64,000 bases of DNA from CAYMCO01 sp964388955 (GCA_964388955.1 CAYMCO010000021.1:1-64000); one strand, 5' to 3'. Shown: positions 18,421-27,712, counted from the stretch's first letter. Program-made: numbers and translations. The notes: generated by a model not told the origin, from the sequence alone.

Positions 18421-18530
18421 TACCTCCCGCCATCCTGGTCTTCCTTGTATGGCCCGCCTTTCCGGATGTCTCTTGCCGCTCGCATGGATTGCTCAAGGCA
18501 CCTCTATCCTTGTTGTGGAGGAAGCCGAAA
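18421..18530. repeat. Degenerate 110-bp direct repeat, copy 2
   Basis: Begins TACCTCCCGC, shares ATGTCTCTTGCCG and the downstream CACCTCT block with copy 1, and ends in GGAAGCCGAAAG where copy 1 has GGAAATGGAAG. Coding in either copy looks unlikely because indels break every frame. Confidence 0.6.
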
Positions 18531-18542
18531 GTCATCGCGCAG

Positions 18543-18582
18543 CACCCCACCCCCAAGCCTTTCCCCGCACCGGGGAGGGGTG
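18543..18582. repeat. Nested CCCC/GGGG hairpin
   Basis: CACCCC ... TCCCCG-cac-CGGGGA-GGGGTG: two nested perfect 6-bp stems. It belongs to the same 'CCCCaxxCCCCTCCCC' style of intergenic inverted repeat as 54711-54769. Confidence 0.5.
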
Positions 18583-18812
18583 CGTGAGTATCACGGCCCC
18601 CTCCCGCTTTCAGGCAGAATGGGCTGGGCAAGATTCTTCGGCGCGGCGCCACAGCCCGGGCATCGAAATCCGGGTCCATCCTTCAACCTGCCGGTGGCGA
18701 CATCGGCAGCCGCAGGTGATAGCCATCACGCTTTCCACGGCAGGCCGGTGCTCTGGCCAAGATCGACTATCTGAGGGCGTGCAGGCGAGCGCTGCAGCCG
18801 CTCGCTCACCAG

Positions 18813-19952
18813 TCAGGCGGTGTCGAGTTCGACCTCCAGATCGTCCAGTTCTTCGAGATCCCCCAGATCTTCCAGGCTGCCCAGGTCCTCAAATTCCTCT
18901 AGGTCTCGCTCCGATTCGGGTACGTCTCCCTCCTCCGAGCTCTCCCCCCTCTGCCCGGAAACCAGGCCAACCGCGTTGCGGATCTGGGCTTCGATCTCGG
19001 CCGCCAGTTCGGGATGCTCCCGCAGATAGTCCTTCGCGTTCTCCCGTCCCTGCCCGATATGATCCTCGCCGTAGTAATAGTAGGAGCCACGCTTGGTGAT
19101 GATCTCCATATCAACGCCGATGTCCAGTAGGTCTCCTTCCTTGGAAATGCCCTCGTTGTACATGATGTCAAACTCCGCCTTCTTGAACGGGGGAGCGACC
19201 TTGTTCTTCACCACCCTGACCCGGGCGCGATTGCCCACAATCTCCTGGCCAACCTTGATACTTTCGATGCGGCGTATATCCAGCCGAACGGAGGCATAGA
19301 ATTTGAGTGCCATGCCACCGGAGGTGGTCTCCGGGTTGCCGAAGATCACACCGATTTTCTGTCGCAGTTGGTTGGTAAAGACCACGGCAGTATTGGTCTG
19401 CTTGATGGCCCCACTGAGCTTCCGCATGGCCTGGCTCATCAAGCGCGCCTGCATCCCCATGGAAGCGTCACCCATATCCCCCTCGATCTCAGCCCGCGGC
19501 ACAAGAGCGGCCACGCTGTCAATGACCACCAAGTCCACCGCCCCACTGCGGACAAGCGTCTCGGTGATTTCCAGGGCCTGCTCACCCGTATCGGGTTGGG
19601 CGACATACAGCCCTTCCACGTCCACCCCGCAACGCCGAGCGTAGGCCGGGTCCAAGGCGTGCTCCATGTCGATATAGGCGCACACGCCGCCCAACCGCTG
19701 GCTCTCCGCAACAATATGCTGGCACAGGGTAGTCTTGCCGGAGGCCTCGGGTCCGTAGACCTCTGTCACCCGCCCTCTGGGGATTCCTCCGACGCCCAGC
19801 GCCAGATCAAGCGCCAGCGATCCCGTAGGGATCACATCCACATCCAGATCGCGTGTGTCTCCGAGTCGCATAATGGCTCCCTCGCCATACCGCTTCCTTA
19901 CCTCCTGCAGTGCCTTTTCCAACACCTTTGCCCGATCATCTTGGTCCGCCAT
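18813..19952 (-). CDS. recA: Recombinase RecA
   Basis: Strand-exchange protein and SOS co-protease, 379 aa. Walker A GPEASGKT is at 67-74, the VIDSVAAL Walker B follows, and the L2 loop NQLRQKIGVIFGNPETTSGG is intact. After the core, residues from about 340 form a very acidic tail dominated by the repeating pattern LEDLGDLEELDDLE. The start has AGGAG 8 nt upstream. The promoter region carries two LexA-like boxes. Confidence 0.98.
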   Translation of the reverse strand: MADQDDRAKVLEKALQEVRKRYGEGAIMRLGDTRDLDVDVIPTGSLALDLALGVGGIPRGRVTEVYGPEASGKTTLCQHIVAESQRLGGVCAYIDMEHALDPAYARRCGVDVEGLYVAQPDTGEQALEITETLVRSGAVDLVVIDSVAALVPRAEIEGDMGDASMGMQARLMSQAMRKLSGAIKQTNTAVVFTNQLRQKIGVIFGNPETTSGGMALKFYASVRLDIRRIESIKVGQEIVGNRARVRVVKNKVAPPFKKAEFDIMYNEGISKEGDLLDIGVDMEIITKRGSYYYYGEDHIGQGRENAKDYLREHPELAAEIEAQIRNAVGLVSGQRGESSEEGDVPESERDLEEFEDLGSLEDLGDLEELDDLEVELDTA

Positions 19953-20030
19953 GTTCCATCTCCTGGCGCCGGCGCGGGCCTATCATCCCCGCCCAGCTTC
20001 GGTTCAGCTTTCCCCGTGGTCAGCATCTAC

Positions 20031-20058
20031 AGTGTAGCACAATTGTTCTAATTGTCAA
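20031..20058 (-). promoter_or_regulatory. recA promoter
   Basis: Minus-strand -35 TTGACA (20053-20058, perfect), 16-nt spacer, -10 TACACT (20031-20036). The spacer and the region above the -35 are occupied by the two LexA-like boxes. Confidence 0.7.
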
Positions 20059-20070
20059 GACATATGTTCT
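20036..20070. promoter_or_regulatory. Two LexA-like SOS boxes at recA
   Basis: Box 1 AGCACAATTGTTCT (20036-20049) and box 2 AAGACATATGTTCT (20057-20070) are 21 bp apart, two helical turns. Each has a perfect TGTTCT half and a one- or two-mismatch AGAACA half. This is close to the Gram-positive GAAC-N4-GTTC LexA site. Box 1 lies between -35 and -10 and box 2 abuts the -35, so repressor binding would block polymerase. Confidence 0.7.
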
Positions 20071-20257
20071 AGGGTTATGTAAACATACCGGGATAGAACA
20101 TTCCGTCCGCTAGATAGGATGTGGTTTTCGGAGCTCTTGGGGATGAGCGGAAGTGCGCAGTGAATAGTGATTGGTGACTGGCGAGCAGTGGGCAAACCAG
20201 TAAGTAGTGGGTTGGAGAATGGAGCTGCGTGCATTGAACTGCATACATTGTGAAGGC

Positions 20258-21394
20258 CTAACTTCCCACACGATAGACGGTCTGCCGGCGGTAGCCGGTG
20301 ATAATCCGAATGTATCCCTGCAGCAACTCATCAACCTGCGGGTCGCCGGTGTCCACCAGCAGAGGGCGTCCCTCCAGCGCTGCCAGCTTGCCCGGGGTGC
20401 TCACCACGACAATCCCTCTCTTGCCCACTTCGCGGATCACCTGCGGGCTGATCTGCTGGTTCCCTCGGCCGAAGATATATCCCTGCCCGCCGATTGGGGT
20501 GACGACGATCTCGGCCGGGCCCGCCCGCACAAACTGTAGCAGTTGTTTCGCGTTCTGGTCCATTGCCAGCCACGCCCCATCGCGCAGTACATCGACGCCG
20601 AGCAACGTCTTGGGCAGCCCCAGCACATCGGCGATGGCGCGGGTGGTCGTCCCCGGGCCAACCAGATAGATGACCCCGGCCTGCATCCGATTATCGACTA
20701 CATCGGCGCCGATGGCCGCCAAGGACTCCGCCTCCCCAGCAGGGCGAGCGGCTTTCTGGGCCTGCACAAGCCGACGTTCAGCGGGGATCCGCAGATATCC
20801 ATACAATTGCGCGCTCACCCGCCCCTCCCGAAAAGCGCCCTCGTCGATGTCCATCACCTCGGCCTCCCGGAATGAGGTGATCTCACCACGCACCACCATG
20901 GCCGCAAGATCGCCCGCACTGCGGGGGTTGATGGCGTACACGCCGGAGTGAATCTTGACCCCGGCAGGGATTCCCAAGACGGGCACCTCCATATCCACTG
21001 CGGCATGAATATCCCGCGCTGTGCCGTCCCCGCCTGCAAAGAGGAGCAGGCCCACGCCCCTATCGAGCATCTCTCCCGCCACTGCTTTCGTGTCAGCGGC
21101 GCTGGTATTCCCCGATTGGATCTCCCCCACCACGATAGGATCGAAGCCGGAATCTCTGGCCACATCCTCGCCCATCTCGGCCGGCGCGGTGTAGAGCTCC
21201 AGCTGCTCCACTACCGGCTGGAGACGCAGCAAGGCCTCCTTCGTCCGCTCGCCCGATTGCGGCTCAGCCCCAAGTTCGAGGGCGCGCCGCTGGATCTCCA
21301 CCCCATCACTCCCCTTCAGGGCGACCCGACCGCCGATCCCGGCGATCGGGTTAACGATGAGGCCGATCTTGGCATTTTGCGATTCTTCGTCCAC
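20258..21394 (-). CDS. COG3199-type ATP-NAD kinase family protein
   Basis: 378 aa. It has the NAD/diacylglycerol-kinase core with GLIVNPIAGIGG at the N terminus and the GGDGTARD signature at about residues 140-147, then a C-terminal beta domain. This matches the predicted polyphosphate/ATP-dependent NAD kinases (COG3199) rather than classical NadK. Phosphorylation of NAD+ is therefore the likely reaction, but members with other substrates exist. It lies 151 nt after gcvPB on the same strand and may share its transcript. Confidence 0.85.
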   Translation of the reverse strand: MDEESQNAKIGLIVNPIAGIGGRVALKGSDGVEIQRRALELGAEPQSGERTKEALLRLQPVVEQLELYTAPAEMGEDVARDSGFDPIVVGEIQSGNTSAADTKAVAGEMLDRGVGLLLFAGGDGTARDIHAAVDMEVPVLGIPAGVKIHSGVYAINPRSAGDLAAMVVRGEITSFREAEVMDIDEGAFREGRVSAQLYGYLRIPAERRLVQAQKAARPAGEAESLAAIGADVVDNRMQAGVIYLVGPGTTTRAIADVLGLPKTLLGVDVLRDGAWLAMDQNAKQLLQFVRAGPAEIVVTPIGGQGYIFGRGNQQISPQVIREVGKRGIVVVSTPGKLAALEGRPLLVDTGDPQVDELLQGYIRIITGYRRQTVYRVGS

Positions 21395-21545
21395 AGTTCC
21401 CCACGTTCCGGACTGGTCGCAACGGTCCTCAGCTGCCGTCGGGTCTATTTCCCTGATTCATCGGCCAGCGATCCCCCGCCGCTATGCCCGCTTGCCCAGG
21501 CCGCACTGGAGTCTGATGCTACCAGATCCTGTCCCACCGCTCCGG

Positions 21546-23138
21546 TTACTCCCCGGGGCCTTCGCCTTCGGCGGTTTTCTTCAGATACGCCCGCCACGTC
21601 ACAGCCCACCGAGAAGGATCGTCCAAAGGCTGAGGCTGGACCTTGTGAACGGTGCTGCAATGCGGGGCCGACTTGACCACCTCCGGCTCATTACGCGCCT
21701 CTTCGGCAACATGGCGCATGATGTCTACATACTCATCCAGTTCAGACATAGAATATGACTCCGTCGGTTCCAGGGTGGCGGGCTCTGGCACGACGAAAGG
21801 ATGGTGGCTGGTCCAATAGTGCACCCCGAAATCCGCTGCCCGCAGCCCGAGTTCCTCGCTGTGGACGCCGGTCGCCTCGGATAACCCCTGCCAGCTATAA
21901 CGCACCTGCTCGATGCGCCATTGTCCCCTGGCATACGGTGCTGACAAGCCCTCGATCTCGCACATCTTCTGCAGCAGATAGTTGTTGTTCAACACCGCGA
22001 TCTCGCTCACCTCCCGCAGCCCTTCCGCTCCCAGATTCCGAACCCACGCATAAGCTTTCAGAACCACGGGTGCCACACCCTGGAAGGCGCGCACTTTCCC
22101 AATGCTCTGCGGCCGGTCGTAGTCCAGGAAGTAGCGGTCACCGTCGAACGCCACCAAGGGGACTGGGAGGAATTCTGCCAGTTCCTGCCGCACCCCGCTC
22201 GCCCCCACCGCTGGGCCCCCACAGCCATGCGGCGCCGAGAAGGTTTTGTGCAGGTTGAAGTGGCACAGGTCGAACCCCGCCTCTCGCGCCCGCACCACCC
22301 CGAGAATCCCGTTGGCGTTCGCCTGGTCGTAAGCGCACAGGCCGCCCGCTTGGTGAACGATGTTCACGAACTCCTTGATGTGCGGGTTGAATATCCCTGT
22401 GTCCTCCGGGTTGGTGATCATCAGGCCTGCCGTGCGGCCGGAAACGGCTGCCCGCAGGGCGCTCGCTGTCGGATAGCCGGTCTCCTCCGGGTATAGGGTG
22501 ATCACCTTGAACCCCGCGGCTTCTGCCGCGGCGGCGTTGGAAGGATGGGAGAAGATGGTGGTGATGATCTCGTCCCGCTCCTGCCCTTTCGCGGCGTGAT
22601 AGGCCCGAATAATAGCGGCATTGGCGTAGATGGCTTGCGAGCCACCCCCAGGCTGCAGCGTAAAACGGTCCAACCCGGAGATCTCCTTCAGGATTTGTTC
22701 GAACTGGAAGAGGATTTCCAGCATGCCTTGCACTGTTTCGGCCGGCTGCAGCGGATGCAGCGCGGCGATCTTCGGCGAGCGCGCCAGGTCCTCGTTGACC
22801 TTGGGGCTGTATTTCATGGTGCATGTCCCCTGCCCGATCTCGATGTTCACATCCGCGCCCAAGGTCTCCTGTGACAAACGGACATAATGCCGCAGTACCC
22901 GGGGCTGGGCCATCTCCGGCAGGGCTGGGGGCTCCCCTCTGCGCATCTCGGCCGGGATCCCGGCAAGTGGATCCCGCACCGCGGATTTGATTTCGGGCTC
23001 CACCTCCGGGACCAGCACGCCCCGCTCCCCAGGGGTGCTGAGTTCGAAGATGATCGGTTCGTCCCACTTTGCCTGATGAAAGCGACGCATACTTGGCTGA
23101 CCATTCTTGCGCCGCGCCCGGCGGATATCCTCCATCAT
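21546..23138 (-). CDS. gcvPB: Glycine decarboxylase P-protein subunit 2
   Basis: PLP-bearing half of the split glycine decarboxylase, 530 aa. The PLP lysine lies in HFNLHKTFSAPHGCGG in the C-terminal half. The open frame starts further upstream, but the real start is ATG at 23136-23138 (MMEDIRRARRKNGQ), preceded by GGGAGGCG and overlapping the gcvPA stop by 4 nt (ATGA). Forms a heterotetramer with GcvPA. No gcvT or gcvH is nearby, so the rest of the cleavage system must be encoded elsewhere. Confidence 0.96.
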   Translation of the reverse strand: MMEDIRRARRKNGQPSMRRFHQAKWDEPIIFELSTPGERGVLVPEVEPEIKSAVRDPLAGIPAEMRRGEPPALPEMAQPRVLRHYVRLSQETLGADVNIEIGQGTCTMKYSPKVNEDLARSPKIAALHPLQPAETVQGMLEILFQFEQILKEISGLDRFTLQPGGGSQAIYANAAIIRAYHAAKGQERDEIITTIFSHPSNAAAAEAAGFKVITLYPEETGYPTASALRAAVSGRTAGLMITNPEDTGIFNPHIKEFVNIVHQAGGLCAYDQANANGILGVVRAREAGFDLCHFNLHKTFSAPHGCGGPAVGASGVRQELAEFLPVPLVAFDGDRYFLDYDRPQSIGKVRAFQGVAPVVLKAYAWVRNLGAEGLREVSEIAVLNNNYLLQKMCEIEGLSAPYARGQWRIEQVRYSWQGLSEATGVHSEELGLRAADFGVHYWTSHHPFVVPEPATLEPTESYSMSELDEYVDIMRHVAEEARNEPEVVKSAPHCSTVHKVQPQPLDDPSRWAVTWRAYLKKTAEGEGPGE

Positions 23139-24532
23139 TGGATCGCCTCCCTGAGCCCCGCTTCGAGAACTTCGATATCCCCCAGAGTGTGGACTTCTGT
23201 GATGCAGAATAGCGCGCTCTGCCCAAGATCTGGGAACGCGCCGCTCAGATCGATACCGCCGAAGATGCGGTGGGCTCGCAAGCGCTCGTTGATCTGCGCC
23301 ACCTGCATCCCCGCGGAGTCGAAATTGAGGACGAATTCCTTGAATGGATGGGACCTTGGGAAGTGCACTTGCACCCCGGGAAGGCTCCCGAGCCTTTCTC
23401 GTGCATATTGCGACTTGGACAGCAGGTGCTCGCCGATCTCTCGCATTCCCTGGGGCCCCATGAGCGCCAAATATACCCCGGCAGTGATCCCCCACAGGGC
23501 CGTCGCCGTGCCCACGAATTCCACACCCGCCTCCCGATGCGCGAACGACGTGCGCTCATAGGCCACATCGCCGAACCCATATTCCCCGGGGACCGATGTG
23601 GGCGCAATGCCGAACAAACGGAAGGGATACTCCATAACGTAGCGCTCCTCGTCGCGCGTAGCGATGAAGCCCGCTTGTCCGCCACCGTATTGCATGTGCA
23701 TCCCCAGGGGCTGCAGGTCCCCGCAGACGATATCAGCGCCATAGCGGGATGGCGGCGCCAGCACACCCAGACTGATGGGATCCACCCCCACGACGCTGTT
23801 CGCACCCACGTCATGGGCAAGCTCCGAGATCTGCGACCCCTGCAGTTCGATGCCCCCGAAGTAGTTGGGATTCTCGAAATAGATGCCCGCGACCTCCTCC
23901 GATAGATCCCGCCGTAGCGCATCCAGGTCCATCTGGCCTGAATCCGTATGGTATTCGACCAGCCGAATCTCCAGGTCAGGCTTGCAGTAGTCGCGCAGCT
24001 TGGAGAGCCGTTCCGGCCCGATGTTGCGCGCTACCAGCATCTGACCTCGCCCAGTGGTGCGCGCTGCCATGCGCACAGCGGTACCAGCAGCCTGCAGCCA
24101 ATCGTAGGTGGGCACACAGACTACATCCATGTCCACCAACTCCCCCATCATACTGGCGAACTCGAACAGGGCCTGGAACCGGCCATGATCGTCGTAGGGT
24201 TCACCGGCATAGGCCGTGAGGAACTCACCGCGACGGTTGACCTCATCGCATACGGAAGGCACATAATGCTGCCAGCATCCACCGCCCATGAAATTGAGGT
24301 ACTCCTCGCAGTTTGTGTTCTGCTCCAAGATTCCCCGCACATGGCGGCGCAAGCGGCTTTCCGAAAGCAGTGGCGCTGGCAGTTCCAGTTTGCGTGCGGG
24401 CCGCAACCCATCGGGAATGGTTTGGTAGAACTCCGCTACGCTCTCCGCGCCCACCTCGGCCAGCATTTGTTCCTTGATAGCAGGCACGGAGTTGGGGATA
24501 TAGGGGTGCGAGATCCAGCTTTCATCGGCCAT
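23135..24532 (-). CDS. gcvPA: Glycine decarboxylase P-protein subunit 1
   Basis: N-terminal half of glycine decarboxylase, 465 aa. It starts with the typical HPYIPNSVPAIKEQML and contains the family's LNFMGGGCWQHYVPS and LWGITAGVYLALMGPQG. It pairs with GcvPB to decarboxylate glycine and pass the aminomethyl group to the H-protein lipoyl arm. First gene of gcvPA-gcvPB(-NAD kinase). The promoter lies at 24638-24666; I found no glycine riboswitch in the approximately 100-nt leader. Confidence 0.96.
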   Translation of the reverse strand: MADESWISHPYIPNSVPAIKEQMLAEVGAESVAEFYQTIPDGLRPARKLELPAPLLSESRLRRHVRGILEQNTNCEEYLNFMGGGCWQHYVPSVCDEVNRRGEFLTAYAGEPYDDHGRFQALFEFASMMGELVDMDVVCVPTYDWLQAAGTAVRMAARTTGRGQMLVARNIGPERLSKLRDYCKPDLEIRLVEYHTDSGQMDLDALRRDLSEEVAGIYFENPNYFGGIELQGSQISELAHDVGANSVVGVDPISLGVLAPPSRYGADIVCGDLQPLGMHMQYGGGQAGFIATRDEERYVMEYPFRLFGIAPTSVPGEYGFGDVAYERTSFAHREAGVEFVGTATALWGITAGVYLALMGPQGMREIGEHLLSKSQYARERLGSLPGVQVHFPRSHPFKEFVLNFDSAGMQVAQINERLRAHRIFGGIDLSGAFPDLGQSALFCITEVHTLGDIEVLEAGLREAIQ

Positions 24533-24637
24533 CTTTGTCGCTCCTGCTCGTGCAAGTTAGATCCGTAGGGGGTTTGCCCACCACTACTTCGCTTCGCGCC
24601 GGGATTGCCGCCCTGTGCTTCGAGCGGCTCCCGGTCA

Positions 24638-24666
24638 ATCATACGGAATGGACAGCTCGAAGACAA
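24638..24666 (-). promoter_or_regulatory. Candidate promoter of gcvPA-gcvPB
   Basis: Minus-strand -35 TTGTCT (24661-24666), 17-nt spacer, -10 TATGAT (24638-24643). It predicts a start near 24631 and a leader of about 100 nt. Confidence 0.55.
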
Positions 24667-25114
24667 GCGGGGCCGATATGGGATGATTTCGATGCGGTCA
24701 GGGGAGAGGGAGCCGGAGCCCGCTGGGGGGGTTGGATTCTGAAGGTCACAGGCTGAATGTCCTTCGCCGGAATTCGGTTTTCGGCAATCGGCGCTTGGCT
24801 TGCCAGCCGACATTCGATCGCTGACGGTTGAACTGTTCCCGCGTCTTCCCCACGACGGCGGTCGACTCGCCGCCTGGGGTGCCACCTTGCGGCGAAGCCA
24901 GGCGCCGCACGGGCCATATTGATCCAAATACGAGGAGCCCTACGGCCGGGCGAGACCGATACATGTGAGAGCAGATATCGAGAGGTCGTTCCACAGGGAT
25001 TGGACGGGCGGCGTGGGTATGCGATCGGTTGGGAATGCTGGGTGCGGAAGGAACCGGTCCCACGCCGATATCCCTCCACCTGGGCAGGAAGGTGGGGGAA
25101 AGAGGCTGCGGAGG
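24667..25114. other. Spacer between gcvPA promoter and enoyl-CoA hydratase gene
   Basis: 448 bp without a recognisable gene or RNA. Just past the enoyl-CoA hydratase stop a strong minus-strand hairpin (25071-25099: TCCCCCACCT / AGGTGGAGGGA with one bulged A) is present but lacks a U-tract. It may be a transcript end or processing site. Confidence 0.6.
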
Positions 25115-25942
25115 TCAATCCGCCATATTGGCCGCCTCGACGGCTTTTTCGCCCTCGGCTGCGTCTTCGACGCCCAGAAAATCCATCAACCTTCCGAGAA
25201 ATTCCGGTGTTCCACCCTGGAAGATAATCCGCTGCCGCTCCAATTCCAACTGGGCTTCCAAGCTGGGGAATAGGGCGTCGTTTATCAGTGCCTTGGATCC
25301 GGCGATGGAGGTCTTGGATCCTCGCACCAACCGCCTGGCAACGCGATCTGTGCGCTCCAACAGTTGGTCGTGCGGGACAGTTTCCGTCAGCATCCCCAAG
25401 GCCGCCGCCTGTTTGGCGTCCAAGGTCGGATCCGCCAACAGCATCTCCAAGGTCTTGGATGCGCCGATAATATGAGGCATGAACAGGGTCCATCCCCCAT
25501 CCGGGACGAGGCCCATCGAGGTGAAGCCCTGCTTGAAGCGCGCCCGCTCGGATCCGATCCGGACATCGCAAGCCAGCGCCAGGCTCATGCCCATACCGCT
25601 CGCTACTCCGTTCACGGCCCCGAAGACCAACTTCTCCATATGGCGTATGCTCAGGATGCAGCGATTCAGGCTGGCAGTGATCTCCCGGAAGAACCCGCGC
25701 GGCTCATTGCCCGCCTGCATGTGCTCCCAGATTGCTTTCAAGTCTCCACCGGCGCAGAAGCCATCGCCGGCACCGGTGATGATCACGGCGTCAGCTTCGT
25801 CATCTGCGGCGCAGATCTGCAGCTTCGCCAACAGTTCCTCCGCCCCAGTTAGATCCAGGGCGTTGAGGCGCTCTGGCCTGCTGAGGGTGATGGTGGCGAT
25901 ACCATTCGTATGGCGCAACAGCACTCGGTCTGCATCTAACAT
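25115..25942 (-). CDS. Enoyl-CoA hydratase/isomerase family protein, catalytic Glu missing
   Basis: Crotonase-fold protein of 275 aa. The oxyanion-hole segments are clear: GFCAGGDLK (61-69) and NGVASGMGMSLALACD (111-126). At the positions of the two catalytic glutamates of mitochondrial hydratase (Glu144, Glu164) it has Ser120 and Phe140, and it carries PDGG (147-150) as in PaaG-type isomerases. A plain hydratase role is therefore unlikely; a double-bond or ring isomerase, or another crotonase chemistry, fits better. No fatty-acid or phenylacetate genes flank it. Family certain, reaction not. Confidence 0.88.
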   Translation of the reverse strand: MLDADRVLLRHTNGIATITLSRPERLNALDLTGAEELLAKLQICAADDEADAVIITGAGDGFCAGGDLKAIWEHMQAGNEPRGFFREITASLNRCILSIRHMEKLVFGAVNGVASGMGMSLALACDVRIGSERARFKQGFTSMGLVPDGGWTLFMPHIIGASKTLEMLLADPTLDAKQAAALGMLTETVPHDQLLERTDRVARRLVRGSKTSIAGSKALINDALFPSLEAQLELERQRIIFQGGTPEFLGRLMDFLGVEDAAEGEKAVEAANMAD

Positions 25943-26105
25943 TTCGTTCTCCCGAATCGTATCTCGGCGTCAGAGGATGGCCATAATCCTCCTTCACTTT
26001 ACAGCGGGAGGGCACAGGCAGCCAATAGCTCGATTGTATGACTCGCGGGACGGCTGGCGGGCGTTGTCCCCCCCAGGGTGGAGCGCATGCGCCGAGTCCC
26101 GCCCG

Positions 26106-27425
26106 TCAGGGCGCCGACACGGTCGGTGACACCGCGGCCCAACTCTGGCCACCGTCGTCCGTCCGATAAACCTGGTTCCCCAGCAACCATCCGTGGCTGG
26201 CGTCCACAAACTCCATACCCCGCAGATCTTGGCCCGAGAAAGGCAGCGGGCCGACAGTGGTCCACGACACGCCAGCGTCGTGGGTGACAAATAACCCCTG
26301 ACCGTCCGTCATCCAGCCGGTTGTGGCATCCACGAAATCCGGCCCACCGGCGGCAGAGTGGGATGTCGGCAGCGGCCGAGGGCTCCAAGTCATGCCGCCG
26401 TCCTGTGTGGCATATACCACTGCCGCCTGCTCCACCTCGTATATCTCAATCTCAACAAACCCCTGCTGAGAGGTGATGAAAGCCGGTGAGTTCACCACGC
26501 ACTGGCATTGGGAGAACAAATCGGAAGCAAATCCCGGCGGAGGTGGCGGCATGACCGCCTGCCAAGTGCTTCCGCCGTCGTGGCTGACGTAGAAGAACAG
26601 CTGGGCCCCCGGGCAGGCGCCCCCCGCCCACCCGGTCGAATCATCGGAGAAGGTGAAACCGGTCTTGTCACATACAAAGGGCAGGCTGCTGGGGGTCGAT
26701 TCCCCCTCCATACCAGAGGTCAGGGAAACCTGTCCCCAGTGCATCCCCCCGTCTGTCGTACGGAGGATGGCCACCGCCTCGTGGCTCATGGCTACACCCA
26801 GGCTGGCCATCATCCAGCCATGTTGGTCGTCTGGGAAGGAGAAGACGCCGGGGCCGCCTCCCGAAATCGTCACCGGCTCCGACTCCTCCCACGTCTCGCC
26901 GCCGTCCTGGGTTCGGAAGACCGTGAAGGTAGTGGAGTTGGGCCCACTCTCGCCGGAGGGCGGCGGCGCTGAGGCAACCCAGGCGTGCGAAGCATCGAGG
27001 AAGTATGCCGAAGCGAAGGTGCCGGCTCCCATGCCTGCCGGGGAAACGTCTCCCCAGTGAACACCGCCATCGAAGGTGCGATACACGTGCTGGTCTCGGT
27101 ACGGAGGTGGATTCCCATCCGCAGGCGCCAACGCGCCAGCAGCCCAGCCCTCGCTGGCGTCCAGCATGTGCAGCGTAAACATCCACAGTGGTTGCCCGGG
27201 GGACGTCGTGGGCGCGGCCGTCGGCTCCGCCGCCACTGTCGCCGTGGATGTGGCCCCCGTCGCTGGGGTGTTCGTCACCGGCAGCAGGGGGGTGGGCGTC
27301 TCCGCCCCGCCAGACGGTGGCGGGGAAGTGGGGCCGGGAGTGGGGCTTCCCGGCGCGCATCCAGAAAGAATCAGCAGGCCACATAACGCACCCGCAATAT
27401 ATAGAGGAGCCGAAGTAGCTTTCAT
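26106..27425 (-). CDS. BNR/Ycf48-type beta-propeller lipoprotein
   Basis: 439 aa. The start at MKATSAPLY, preceded by CTGGAGCG, gives a lipoprotein signal ending in ILSGC, then a long Pro/Thr/Ser linker (APGSPTPGPTSPPPSGG). The remainder is a series of repeats of the form 'TxDGGxxW...' with following 'GWxxG' or 'hGWxxG' (for example FRTQDGGETWEES, YVSHDGGSTWQAV, YATQDGGMTWSPR, YRTDDGGQSWAAV). These are the sialidase/BNR and photosystem-II-assembly Ycf48-like propeller blades. It would be an extracellular, membrane-anchored propeller; ligand unknown. Common in Chloroflexota. Confidence 0.88.
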   Translation of the reverse strand: MKATSAPLYIAGALCGLLILSGCAPGSPTPGPTSPPPSGGAETPTPLLPVTNTPATGATSTATVAAEPTAAPTTSPGQPLWMFTLHMLDASEGWAAGALAPADGNPPPYRDQHVYRTFDGGVHWGDVSPAGMGAGTFASAYFLDASHAWVASAPPPSGESGPNSTTFTVFRTQDGGETWEESEPVTISGGGPGVFSFPDDQHGWMMASLGVAMSHEAVAILRTTDGGMHWGQVSLTSGMEGESTPSSLPFVCDKTGFTFSDDSTGWAGGACPGAQLFFYVSHDGGSTWQAVMPPPPPGFASDLFSQCQCVVNSPAFITSQQGFVEIEIYEVEQAAVVYATQDGGMTWSPRPLPTSHSAAGGPDFVDATTGWMTDGQGLFVTHDAGVSWTTVGPLPFSGQDLRGMEFVDASHGWLLGNQVYRTDDGGQSWAAVSPTVSAP

Positions 27426-27712
27426 TTTTCGCTCCAGGCTGATTGGACGGTCAAGCCCCGTATTGTTCCGCATTCTGAGTATAGTCGCAAAGCCGAATAT
27501 GCGGCTTATCCTGCGCGGAAGGGGACCTTAGGAGAACCTTAAGGGCAAGGGGCTGGGATCTGGCGAGAGCGCTGCCCAGCGTCATTCGCCGGCAGCTCAG
27601 ACCGGGAGCAATACGGTCCCCCCGCAGGAGCCATGGGTGGCGGAGACGCATTTGGTCGTAAACGGAGCATAGACAGATCGCCCGACTTCTCCTTCCGCAC
27701 GGACCGGACGCC

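Larger units (their letters stand above)
18009..18812. other. 800-bp repeat-bearing spacer between ahcY and recA
   Basis: A convergent spacer with no convincing gene; the short open frames lack family resemblance and start signals. It contains two copies of an approximately 110-bp degenerate repeat, a CACCCC/GGGGTG nested hairpin, GC-rich palindromic stretches, and a GCGAGCG/CGCTCGC hairpin (18785-18805) 8 nt past the recA stop that may close the recA transcript. Confidence 0.7.
19953..20257. other. recA upstream region
   Basis: 305 bp with no gene. It contains the recA promoter and operators, the imperfect palindrome GGTTATGTAAACATACC near 20073-20089, a further AGAACA half-site at 20095-20100, and a short stretch of degenerate 'GTGATTGGTGACTGG' tandem-like sequence at about 20165-20220. 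Confidence 0.65.

Noticed and set aside
24533..24637. Glycine riboswitch upstream of gcvPA
   Set aside because: Looked for the tandem aptamer core and its conserved loops in the leader and spacer; neither is present.
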